The position numbers and the translations under genes are program-made. Under the pieces are notes generated by a model, which worked only from the letters and a program-made list of their open reading frames with translations, had not been told where the DNA came from and did no database searches. A stretch of 11,589 nt of DNA from Candidatus Glassiibacteriota bacterium (GTDB lineage: Bacteria > Gemmatimonadota > Glassbacteria > GWA2-58-10), in the NCBI GenBank assembly GCA_030604975.1, contig JAUVUV010000031.1, positions 1-11,589 of the forward strand. Reading direction: 5' to 3'. This document shows, piece by piece, positions 1 to 6,050 of this stretch; positions within the stretch are counted from its first letter, which is position 1, and each line of letters begins with the position of its first letter.

Positions 1-63
1 AATAGCCACCAGGGCCACGGCGACAATAATTTCGATGAGCGTAAAACCTTTGCTGTTCCTCAT
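1..63 (-). CDS. Type IV pilin or pseudopilin, N-terminus only (partial)
   Basis: Only the first 21 codons are present; the rest lies beyond the left edge. The peptide begins MRNSKG and continues FTLIEIIVAVALVAI. This is the class III prepilin signal: a short basic leader ending in Gly6, then Phe7 as the first mature residue and Glu at mature position 5 (residue 11), followed by the hydrophobic helix. In the family, prepilin peptidase PilD cleaves after the Gly and N-methylates the Phe, and the helix packs in the pilus or type II secretion pseudopilus core. ATG is at 61-63 with GGAGG at 70-74, six bases upstream, so the start is firm. Whether it is a major pilin, minor pilin or pseudopilin cannot be told from this stub. 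Two promoter candidates lie upstream (143-159 and 306-334). Confidence 0.88.
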   Translation of the reverse strand, partial: MRNSKGFTLIEIIVAVALVAI

Positions 64-142
64 CAAGTTCCTCCTTAAAAAGTGTAAGGATTGTTAAAAA
101 TATTAACTAACTCGAATTTCCCCCCCTTTAGTTTGATTTATT

Positions 143-159
143 GGCAATATTTGTACCCC
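143..159 (-). promoter_or_regulatory. Candidate sigma54 (-24/-12) promoter for the pilin gene
   Basis: On the minus strand the sequence reads GGGGTACAAATATTGCC. It has GG at 156-157 and GC at 144-145 separated by exactly ten bases, with TTGC at the -12 element and AC at the correct place in the -24 element (consensus TGGCAC-N5-TTGC). Transcription would start near 132, giving a leader of about 70 bases to the pilin ATG. Pilin genes in many Gram-negative bacteria are sigma54/PilR dependent, which makes the match plausible. The -24 element matches only four of six bases, and no activator site was identified. Confidence 0.38.
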
Positions 160-275
160 GAAACAAAATTAAATTAATAATTATTTTCAATCAGACCTAT
201 CTTCCTTTGTTTAATAGAATTAAAATATCAAACAATTGAATCTTCCCTACTGTAAAAAATATTCAAAATCCAGCA

Positions 276-295
276 ATTGTGTCATATGCCACAAT
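276..295. promoter_or_regulatory. 20-bp palindrome, candidate operator of CRP/FNR type
   Basis: The arms are ATTGTG (276-281) and CACAAT (290-295) around a central CATATG (283-288). Only the 282/289 pair breaks the symmetry. The core TGTG-N8-CACA resembles the CRP-family site TGTGA-N6-TCACA, with one mismatch in each half. It lies at about +4 to +23 of the minus-strand promoter at 306-334, where a bound protein would be expected to repress. Transcribed as RNA it could also form a 6-bp hairpin at the 5' end of the leader. Confidence 0.45.
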
Positions 296-305
296 GTTAC
301 AACCT

Positions 306-334
306 ATTATAGACGAAATAACACAAATTTTCAA
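306..334 (-). promoter_or_regulatory. Strong sigma70-type promoter facing the pilin gene
   Basis: The minus strand carries TTGAAA (329-334) and a perfect TATAAT (306-311) separated by exactly 17 bases. Initiation is expected near 298-300. Read leftward, the first recognisable gene is the pilin at 63, which would give a leader of about 235 bases. The palindrome at 276-295 starts a few bases past the expected start point, so the promoter is probably regulated. Confidence 0.55.
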
Positions 335-443
335 GCCCTAAATCAAAGAAAGCATATAAGTGATTTTTATCAGCTTGCCAGCATCAATCTCATCCTGGTG
401 TGCCATGCTTAAGTCTCGATTGCGATTAAAGTGTGATGCAGCA

Positions 444-471
444 TTAACTCAGCCCATATGAATTTTATATA
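444..471 (+). promoter_or_regulatory. Possible promoter of the plus-strand polysaccharide operon
   Basis: TTAACT (444-449) and TATATA (466-471) are 16 bases apart in an AT-rich stretch; TATATT at 468-473 would give 18 bases. The -35 element matches only four of six positions. The expected start near 478-480 leaves a leader of about 160 bases before the first glycosyltransferase, and the hairpin at 483-505 would sit at its very 5' end. It was chosen as the best plus-strand candidate in this spacer. Confidence 0.3.
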
Positions 472-482
472 TTCAAGTGAAT

Positions 483-505
483 TACCCCGCCCACAGGGCG
501 GAGTA
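483..505 (+). other. GC-rich stem-loop in the leader of the glycosyltransferase operon
   Basis: CCGCCC (487-492) and GGGCGG (496-501) pair perfectly around the triloop ACA. After one C-A mismatch (486/502) three more pairs, TAC with GTA (483-485 and 503-505), extend the stem. It stands out in an AT-rich spacer. No T-run follows on either strand, so it is not a standard intrinsic terminator. It could be a 5' stabilising hairpin, a protein-binding site or the relic of a mobile repeat. Confidence 0.5.
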
Positions 506-640
506 TTCTACGGGATTTTCATAAAAATTGCTTTTGCGATCTTGCGAAAACAGTTGTAGTCCGGCAACCCACTTCTTATTTTTCTTCTGAACCTTTTCCG
601 GAATGGATTCTGCTTCTCCTGTTTGCCGGGGTTTTTCACA

Positions 641-1795
641 ATGCCCAGGATAAAATCTGTTACGATGATCGGTCCTGCGGTCTGGGGAAGTGTCTGGGGC
701 CACGGCCCGGAATTTGCACGATATCTCTCCAAACACGCAAAGGTAAGTTATTATAATCCGGTCGTACCGGTTGGCGCATCCGCCCCTTCTTTTGCAGAGA
801 CAAATTCTTACCCCGAGCTCGAGCGGGTTGAGGTGATCAAGCGGACCAGCCGGTTCAGGCTCGGCATTCTGTATGGCCTGGCCATGGAGTGGCAAAACCT
901 TCTTGCTGTGGCCAAATCAAATCCGGACTGCCTGGTGACCTACTTCCCTTTGGGATCGGTTCTGGCATTTCTCTGGTGCCGGTTGAAAAAAAAGAAATCC
1001 CTTTTTGTGTTCGCCGATTTCCCGGAAATACTGAGACCCCGGCTGGCGCAATTCCTTGCGCGCAGGTTCTTTCTTGCCGCCACGGCAAGGCTTGCCACGG
1101 CAGGGTGCGTGGCCACCAGCCGTCTCCTGTTCGAGGACATACAGAAAGTTTCGCCGAAATCCATTCTCGTGCCGAATGGGGTCAATCTCTCAAGTCTCCC
1201 TGGCAGGCCGGAGCCAGGCCATATCGATGATTCCGGCAAATGGAGGAGTACTTTTACTGCCGGTTTTGTCGGTTATTTCGGCAAGTGGGTCGATTTCGAG
1301 CCGTTGTTTCAGGCAGCACGTCTCTGCCCGATGATGAATTTTCTTATCATTGGGGAAGGCCCTAATCGTGCGGAACTGGTGACACGCGCACACGATCTGA
1401 AGAATATTGATTTTACCGGCCCGCTGCCTCATGATGAGGTTTTCCGGCGGATTGCCGGAATGGATGTCTGCCTGATCCCGTTTAAGCTCAACCAGACAAC
1501 CGACCGGGTAAATCCGGTAAAACTTTTCGAATACTGGGCGATGGGCAAACCGGTGCTGGCAAGTCCCTGCCTCGAACTTCGCCGGATCGCCGAGACTGCG
1601 CCGCGAGCGCTCTCCTTTTTTTCAAGCGGGGAGGATCTTGCCGAGGCTCTGACGAACTATTGTCAGGATCGGCAGGCGCTGCACGAGGCTTCCGCGGAGG
1701 CTCTGCGCGTGGTAGGTGACTACGATTGGGAAAAGCTTGGGGAGAGAATATTGCGCTTTATCGAAGGTGATCCATCCAGTTTACCCGGCGTGTAA
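641..1795 (+). CDS. Glycosyltransferase, GT4-like (GT-B fold)
   Basis: The product has 384 residues, a normal length for a GT4 enzyme, and probably adds a sugar from a nucleotide donor to a lipid-linked glycan at the cytoplasmic face of the inner membrane. Family marks include VPNGVNL at 177-183, which ends the N-terminal Rossmann domain, and GFVGYFGKWVDF at 208-219, which opens the donor domain. LIIGEGP follows at 235-241, then NPVKLFEYWAMGKPVLAS at 291-308, the donor-binding segment with its conserved Glu. I prefer ATG 641, preceded by GGGG at 628-631, over the in-frame TTG at 623, which lacks a ribosome site. It ends in a double stop (TAA TAA). The donor and linkage cannot be assigned. Confidence 0.88.
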   Translation: MPRIKSVTMIGPAVWGSVWGHGPEFARYLSKHAKVSYYNPVVPVGASAPSFAETNSYPELERVEVIKRTSRFRLGILYGLAMEWQNLLAVAKSNPDCLVTYFPLGSVLAFLWCRLKKKKSLFVFADFPEILRPRLAQFLARRFFLAATARLATAGCVATSRLLFEDIQKVSPKSILVPNGVNLSSLPGRPEPGHIDDSGKWRSTFTAGFVGYFGKWVDFEPLFQAARLCPMMNFLIIGEGPNRAELVTRAHDLKNIDFTGPLPHDEVFRRIAGMDVCLIPFKLNQTTDRVNPVKLFEYWAMGKPVLASPCLELRRIAETAPRALSFFSSGEDLAEALTNYCQDRQALHEASAEALRVVGDYDWEKLGERILRFIEGDPSSLPGV

Positions 1796-1855
1796 TAAGT
1801 CAAAGCGGTCAGCGAAATCCGTTTTTCACAGGTAACTTTCCGGCTTTTTATACAT

Positions 1856-3040
1856 ATGATGGGGAATAAAAAGAAAAGGCTCCTGGTCATTATTCCGGAC
1901 GATCTGAACAAGCTTGTTGCTAAAGGTGAAATTACCAAAAGATACTACAATCCAGATGATTATTTTAAAGAAGTCGAGATAGTCTCGCTCAGCGATAAAG
2001 GGCCGATTGATCACGATCGGGTGAAAACAACTGTTGGTTCGGCCGACCTATCATTAACTGCGATCCGCCGTCCCCATGCTATCTCGACTCTGGGCTGGAA
2101 CAGATATCTCCTCGGAAACTGGATTTCCAGGGCGTTGGATCAAATCAAGGCAAGGCCTGATCTTATCCGCATCTACGGCCTTCATCTCAATGGATTACTT
2201 GCTGTGGAAAGCAAAAAGCGGTTCAACGTTCCGCTGGTCGCCTCGGTACACGAGGTGGGCGACTGGTACAAAAAGTTGGAAATCCGTGCCTGCCGTGATC
2301 CCTTAAAAAAAACTCTTCTATATCTTTACAGTTTGCGAACCCGGCAAATCGCGGAACAGACCTTGAGAAGGTGCGATGAGGTGATTTGCGTATACCATTC
2401 CATTTGCAATTATGTCAGAAGGCTATCTTATAACAAACCCCGTTTGATATACAACGCTGTTTCTGAAGATGTGCGAGTCAAAAAATCTTACGGGCTTAAC
2501 TCGCCCCCACGGCTACTGAATGTAGGCAGGCAGACTCCGGGTATCAAAGAACCCACCAACATCCTGAGAGCGATGGAGGGACTTGATGTAAAACTGGATA
2601 TAATCGGCGATGGACCGGCGCATAGGCAGCTTGTAAGAATAGCTGATAAAGCAGGGGTTACAGATAAGGTGAACTTTATCAGCTTCCAGCCAAACGAGCA
2701 GATAGTGCAGAGCATGCAGCATTACGATATCTACGTCTATCAGTACAACAACTGGGAAATCAGCAAGAGTGTGCTGGAGGCGATGTTATGCGGCCTGCCG
2801 ATTGTTCTGAATCAAAAAGAAGATTATCCAGTTCGAGAATTCCTCTCCGCTGATTACCTTCTTGCAGTACCGAACTCACCCGCGGATTTCAGGGCCTCTA
2901 TCCAGAGATTGCTTGAAGATGGTAATCTGAGAGAAAAATTGGGCAACAAAGCTCGAAATTTCGCCCGCAAAAATTACGATCCAAAAGTCATGGAAAAGAA
3001 AGTCGCCTCGATATACAGCAGCCTGCTGGGCCGACATTGA
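1856..3040 (+). CDS. Glycosyltransferase, GT4-like (GT-B fold)
   Basis: This second GT-B glycosyltransferase has 394 residues. The N-terminal acceptor domain includes VASVHE (128-133) and ends at LIYNAV (197-202), the usual hinge. The donor domain begins LLNVGRQTPGIKEP (220-233), followed by LDIIGDGPAHRQL (247-259) and the donor-binding EISKSVLEAMLCGLPIV (301-317), which resembles the EX7E region. It is not obviously a duplicate of the upstream enzyme. The start is ATG 1856, with ATG 1859 as an equal alternative. Neither has a Shine-Dalgarno, and no in-frame start lies between the previous gene and here. The gene begins 60 bases after the previous stop. A hairpin follows immediately after its TGA. 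The sugar specificity is unknown. Confidence 0.88.
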   Translation: MMGNKKKRLLVIIPDDLNKLVAKGEITKRYYNPDDYFKEVEIVSLSDKGPIDHDRVKTTVGSADLSLTAIRRPHAISTLGWNRYLLGNWISRALDQIKARPDLIRIYGLHLNGLLAVESKKRFNVPLVASVHEVGDWYKKLEIRACRDPLKKTLLYLYSLRTRQIAEQTLRRCDEVICVYHSICNYVRRLSYNKPRLIYNAVSEDVRVKKSYGLNSPPRLLNVGRQTPGIKEPTNILRAMEGLDVKLDIIGDGPAHRQLVRIADKAGVTDKVNFISFQPNEQIVQSMQHYDIYVYQYNNWEISKSVLEAMLCGLPIVLNQKEDYPVREFLSADYLLAVPNSPADFRASIQRLLEDGNLREKLGNKARNFARKNYDPKVMEKKVASIYSSLLGRH

Positions 3041-3074
3041 GAGGTGGACTTGCTCTACCTCCATATTCAGGAGG
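3041..3074 (+). promoter_or_regulatory. Candidate intercistronic RNA switch with two exclusive hairpins
   Basis: Hairpin A pairs GAGGTGGA (3041-3048) with TCTACCTC (3054-3061), including one G-U pair, around the loop CTTGC. Hairpin B pairs CCTCC (3058-3062) with GGAGG (3070-3074) around ATATTCA. B would hide the Shine-Dalgarno AGGAGG at 3069-3074. The two share 3058-3061, so both cannot form at once. Hairpin A starts at the base after the glycosyltransferase TGA (3038-3040), where a terminating ribosome would open it. The base pairing is visible directly; the regulation is inferred. Confidence 0.4.
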
Positions 3075-3079
3075 ATTAA

Positions 3080-3154
3080 TTGAGGGTCAGGATAGAAACA
3101 GCGGAAAGAAACTCCTGCGAACCGTGCGCTGGAACATCTCCTGAACAAAGTTGA
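3080..3154 (+). CDS. Possible 24-codon leader peptide coupled to the kinase-like gene
   Basis: TTG at 3080-3082 is preceded by a full AGGAGG (3069-3074) at a spacing of five bases, the best ribosome site in the operon. The frame encodes about 24 residues, MRVRIETAERNS then CEPCAGTSPEQS, and ends at TGA 3152-3154. That stop overlaps the TTG start of the next gene (3151-3153) as TTGA. The kinase-like gene has no ribosome site of its own, so translation of this short frame may deliver ribosomes to it. No family is recognised. It could instead be a decayed gene end, or the site could serve a start I have misjudged. Confidence 0.38.
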   Translation: MRVRIETAERNSCEPCAGTSPEQS

Positions 3155-3957
3155 GTTTTATTGTGGCAAATATTAAAAAAACCCTCGGATTTTTTTATGC
3201 TGAGCTGGGCCTGGTAACCGGCAAAGCCGCAATCGCTGAGAATGTTTCCCTCAAACTGAGTAAGCCGGTGAGCCTGGCAAGGTTTATAAAAGGCCGTGGC
3301 TGGGGATTGAAATACCTGGTCGTCCAGCAGGGAGCAACCCGGCCGAGCCACGTGGTCAAGGCGGCAAGCAGGGTAATCGAGCGACGCATCAGGCGAATCC
3401 TCGGCCCTGATTACCTTCATTACAGCGAGCGTTTCGCTCTGGAGGCCTCGGTTTTGCAGTCCCTGGCCGGGATCGGCCTTGGGCCCGAAATGCAGTTGTG
3501 TGAAAAGGGATTTTTCATGCGCGATTTTCTACCCGGGGTCTGCCTGCTGGACTTGCCGCCGGAGGAACTGATTAAATGGCTGCCCAGGGCATTCGAATCA
3601 GTAGACCGGATGTGCGACGCCGGGATTTTCCACACTGACCCGAATGCGGGAAATGTCCTGATTGACTCCGAAAACGGACGTGTGGCTTTTATCGACAGCG
3701 AAATACCCTCAAAAGGCGGGAAACCGGGCGTGATTGACTCCCAGCGCAGGGCATACTGCCACGAAAGGCTCCTTTACTCCCTGGGGCGCCACTGGCGGAG
3801 AAAGAAGCGATTTCCAGATGACCTGGCCCAAAAGCTTTTATCCAGGGCGCAAGATTATTACAGCTCTGAGGGCGAATCAGCCATTTCCGCCGAGCGCGCC
3901 GCGGCCCTTCTGACAGGTAAAGAGCGACAAATCGGGATTCCCCAGAATGAAGTATAA
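3151..3957 (+). CDS. Protein-kinase-fold protein, possibly a glycan or lipid-A-core kinase
   Basis: The product has 268 residues. The catalytic loop HTDPNAGNVL (161-170) fits the HxDxxxxN pattern of WaaP/KdkA/RIO-like kinases, with Asp163 as catalytic base and Asn168 as metal ligand. IDSE (181-184) supplies the Asp of the DFG position. A Lys in SHVVKAAS (about 70) and a Glu in FALEAS (about 98) could form the ATP-anchoring pair. No classical glycine loop is evident. In a polysaccharide operon, phosphorylation of a sugar in the glycan or LPS core is a reasonable guess, but a protein substrate is possible. The start is TTG 3151, overlapping the stop of a short upstream frame; GTG 3163 is an alternative. 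No Shine-Dalgarno precedes either. Its end overlaps the next gene by 11 bases. Confidence 0.7.
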   Translation: MSFIVANIKKTLGFFYAELGLVTGKAAIAENVSLKLSKPVSLARFIKGRGWGLKYLVVQQGATRPSHVVKAASRVIERRIRRILGPDYLHYSERFALEASVLQSLAGIGLGPEMQLCEKGFFMRDFLPGVCLLDLPPEELIKWLPRAFESVDRMCDAGIFHTDPNAGNVLIDSENGRVAFIDSEIPSKGGKPGVIDSQRRAYCHERLLYSLGRHWRRKKRFPDDLAQKLLSRAQDYYSSEGESAISAERAAALLTGKERQIGIPQNEV

Positions 3958-4165
3958 AATCAAACTGGAACTTTTGCTGCCAGGAAATACCGAACCGGTG
4001 GCTTCCGGCACGGAACACCTCGATGAAAAAAGTATCCGCCAGCTGGCTGAAACCATTCACAGGAAAATTGCCGGTTCCAGCAAAGAGATCCCGTTGAATC
4101 AGGCGCTGGAGCCCCTTCACAGTATCGCTCCCGAATGGACGTTCGACTTTCTAAACTCGATGTAG
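3947..4165 (+). CDS. Small hypothetical protein (72 aa)
   Basis: This short frame begins with ATG inside the end of the kinase-like gene (11-base overlap) and fills the gap before the deacetylase, ending in TAG 4163-4165. The product has no signal peptide or membrane segment. It starts with a hydrophobic strand-like stretch, MKYKIKLELLLPG, and continues into a likely helix, KSIRQLAETIHRKIAG. The operon position and tight packing argue that it is real, but there is no strong ribosome site and I recognise no family. It might be a small partner of the kinase-like protein. Confidence 0.55.
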   Translation: MKYKIKLELLLPGNTEPVASGTEHLDEKSIRQLAETIHRKIAGSSKEIPLNQALEPLHSIAPEWTFDFLNSM

Positions 4166-4173
4166 AAAGTTAT

Positions 4174-5235
4174 ATGAATAAAAATACCGCATATCTGCTG
4201 CTTAAAAGCCCCTACAAACCGCTTTTCAGCGATAAGAGCCTGATGTGGCTGGCGAGCACTTTCGCCGCGAGGGATTATCGCCTGGTATCCGCATCTGCCT
4301 GCCCTGTCCTGCAGGAGGGTGAGATCCTTCTTACCAACCTCAGGCTGGGAAAAACTTCTCTTCCCAGCCAGGGAAATATTCTTCGGCTCACCAGCTCAAC
4401 CGACCGTCTTAACCGGCTTATGCTCTTGCTTGCATATTTTTATGGCAAAAGCCCCTTTGTCCTCGCAACTACTGAAAACAGCAGTAATGTGCTGGTTCAA
4501 GGGTTGATCGGGCTGTTTAAAAAACCATTTCGCAGAGGACACAAAACCGCAACCGAGCCTGCCGTGCCCTCACAAGAAATCGCTAATCTGCCGATACCAG
4601 AGGGAAGGCGGGTCGTTTTCCGGGTGAATGTTGACTGGGACGAGAAAGGATTCTGCATTCTGGAGCACTGGTGCGACCGCTATTCTCTTAGCCCGACCCT
4701 GGCAATAGCTGGAACCGAGATTAAAAGCCAAACCCGGCGCATAAAGAAATTTGTCGAACGTCCGGGAGCGGACGTGGCAAGCCACTCCTGGAGCCACTAT
4801 GTTATGCTTTCAAGCCACGGAAAGCGCCGTCAGCTTCGGGAGATACAGGACAACCACCGGTTTCTCGAGGACCTCTGCGACCGTCAGGTCAAGGGTTTCG
4901 TAGCGCCTTACACCAAGTACAACAGACTTACTTTCGAACTCCTCGAGGAGGCGGGCTACCGCTGGTTTATCCGCAGCTGGCTGGTCCACCCGCTCAGGCT
5001 TGCCGGGTACGGTCTGGTCGACCTGGGAGTGAACTTTTTTTTCCAGCCGGGTTGGGAGCAGCTTCTCTGGCAGCGGCTCGCCCTTTCGGATCTCACCCTT
5101 CAGCTACACCTTCGCGACCTGGCCAGAGATGAAAAGGAATTGGAGCGGCTGTTGAGAGAACTGACCTCCCGCGGGGTGCGTCTGGTGAATTGTGAAACTT
5201 ATTTCAATGAAATCCTCGCAAAGGAACTGATTTGA
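4174..5235 (+). CDS. Polysaccharide deacetylase (NodB-like) with unknown N-terminal region
   Basis: The product has 353 residues. From about 148 on it shows a divergent NodB homology domain: VNVDWDEKG (151-159) at motif 1 with the Asp pair, SHSWSH (203-208) giving the metal-binding H-x3-H, GFVAPYTKYN (241-250) at motif 3, and LQLHLRD (309-315) near the last motif. These enzymes are metal-dependent and remove N- or O-acetyl groups from glycans. The first 120 or so residues match nothing I know. There is no secretion signal, so it probably acts in the cytoplasm on a lipid-linked intermediate. I chose ATG 4174, just after the TAG of the previous frame, with AGAAAG upstream. ATG 4135 in the same frame would add 13 residues but overlap the 72-aa gene and has no ribosome site. 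Confidence 0.72.
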   Translation: MNKNTAYLLLKSPYKPLFSDKSLMWLASTFAARDYRLVSASACPVLQEGEILLTNLRLGKTSLPSQGNILRLTSSTDRLNRLMLLLAYFYGKSPFVLATTENSSNVLVQGLIGLFKKPFRRGHKTATEPAVPSQEIANLPIPEGRRVVFRVNVDWDEKGFCILEHWCDRYSLSPTLAIAGTEIKSQTRRIKKFVERPGADVASHSWSHYVMLSSHGKRRQLREIQDNHRFLEDLCDRQVKGFVAPYTKYNRLTFELLEEAGYRWFIRSWLVHPLRLAGYGLVDLGVNFFFQPGWEQLLWQRLALSDLTLQLHLRDLARDEKELERLLRELTSRGVRLVNCETYFNEILAKELI

Positions 5236-6050
5236 ACCCTCCAAACCGGCAGGAAAAGGGTAAAAGCCCGCGTGAAAAATCGCCAACCGTGCGCGAGTTG
5301 AAAAGATCACGCTACGAGACCGGGGATTACGGTTAGCGTTACGACCGTCGCTACTCCTCAGGCCTGAACGAGCTGAACACCCTTGTCGAGCGGAGGTGGA
5401 CCGCCCGGCATCTCAAAGGGATTCTTGTCCTGGATGCAGGTACGGGAACAGGCCGTTTTGCAGCTTTCCTGGAGGATCAGGGCAATACTGTCATTGCCCT
5501 TGACAGCTCTCAGGCGATGCTAGGCGCGTTGCGCGAAAAGGCGCCGTCCATACCATCCGTACAGTCTGATATCTACGAGCTTCCCCTTTCCGATAACAGT
5601 TTCGATGCGGCGGTTTGCATGCACGTGCTCTTTCATCTGCCGGACTGGCCGGTCGTTATCGCCGAGCTGGCCCGCGTGTTAAAGCCCGGGGGTTCAGTAT
5701 TTTTCGAAATGCGTTCCGGGGAACATGTGCGAGTTGCTGAAAAACTTCTCCGGGCTTTCAGGATAAACCCGCCTTCCCGCGGCAAGGGAGACCGGTCATT
5801 GGCCACGGTTTACGCCAGCCGTGCCGAGGTCCGCCGGGCCATGGAAAACGCCGGACTGGCTCTTGAAAAAACACTGGCCTATGATCTGGGCCACAGTTAT
5901 TACCTCGCTCCCTTTGCTTCCATGCTCGAATGGCTGTACGCCAGGTTATCATGGTTCAGGATAGCAGCAGGAGCATGTGAACTTGCTTTAGGCCCTCTCC
6001 TTCCGGCCTGGTTAACTTACCGCACCCTCTACCTCGCAAGGAAAAAATGA
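5232..6050 (+). pseudogene. Class I SAM methyltransferase with in-frame TAG at codon 35
   Basis: The frame starts at TTG 5232, six bases after AAAGGA (5220-5225) and overlapping the previous stop as TTGA, and runs to TGA 6048-6050. It is broken only by TAG at 5334-5336. Before the stop the reading is RSRYETGDYG and after it RYDRRYSSGLNEL, a continuous methyltransferase-like N-terminus. SAM motif I VLDAGTGTGRF (66-76), an acidic residue after strand 2 (IALDSS, Asp91), LSDNSFDAAVCMHVLFHLPD and the LARVLKPGG motif follow. The first ATG after the TAG (5517) lies beyond motif I, so a protein starting there could not bind SAM normally. Either the gene is inactivated by a single nonsense change, the TAG is read through, or it is a sequence error. 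Its end overlaps the flippase start (ATGA). If active, it would methylate a sugar of the glycan. Confidence 0.8.

Larger units (their letters stand above)
64..640. other. Divergent AT-rich intergenic region
   Basis: This spacer separates the leftward pilin from the rightward polysaccharide operon. Roughly 75-480 is very AT-rich, with a C7 run at 120-126, and from about 483 the composition approaches that of the coding regions. Apart from the regulatory candidates listed separately I see no convincing gene. Minus-strand ORFs over 482-895 are antisense to the first glycosyltransferase and show no family motif. No tRNA or rRNA was recognised. Confidence 0.7.

Noticed and set aside
482..895. Minus-strand open frame of 137 codons before and across the first glycosyltransferase
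   Set aside because: Most of it is antisense to a well-supported gene, and it shows no family motif or ribosome site.
1796..1855. Possible terminator between the two glycosyltransferases (AAAGC and GCTTT with a T-run)
   Set aside because: The arms are 36 bases apart with a bulge and no stable inner stem.
5517..6050. Shorter methyltransferase frame starting at ATG 5517
   Set aside because: It would lack the SAM-binding motif I and has no good ribosome site. The longer interrupted frame explains the sequence better.
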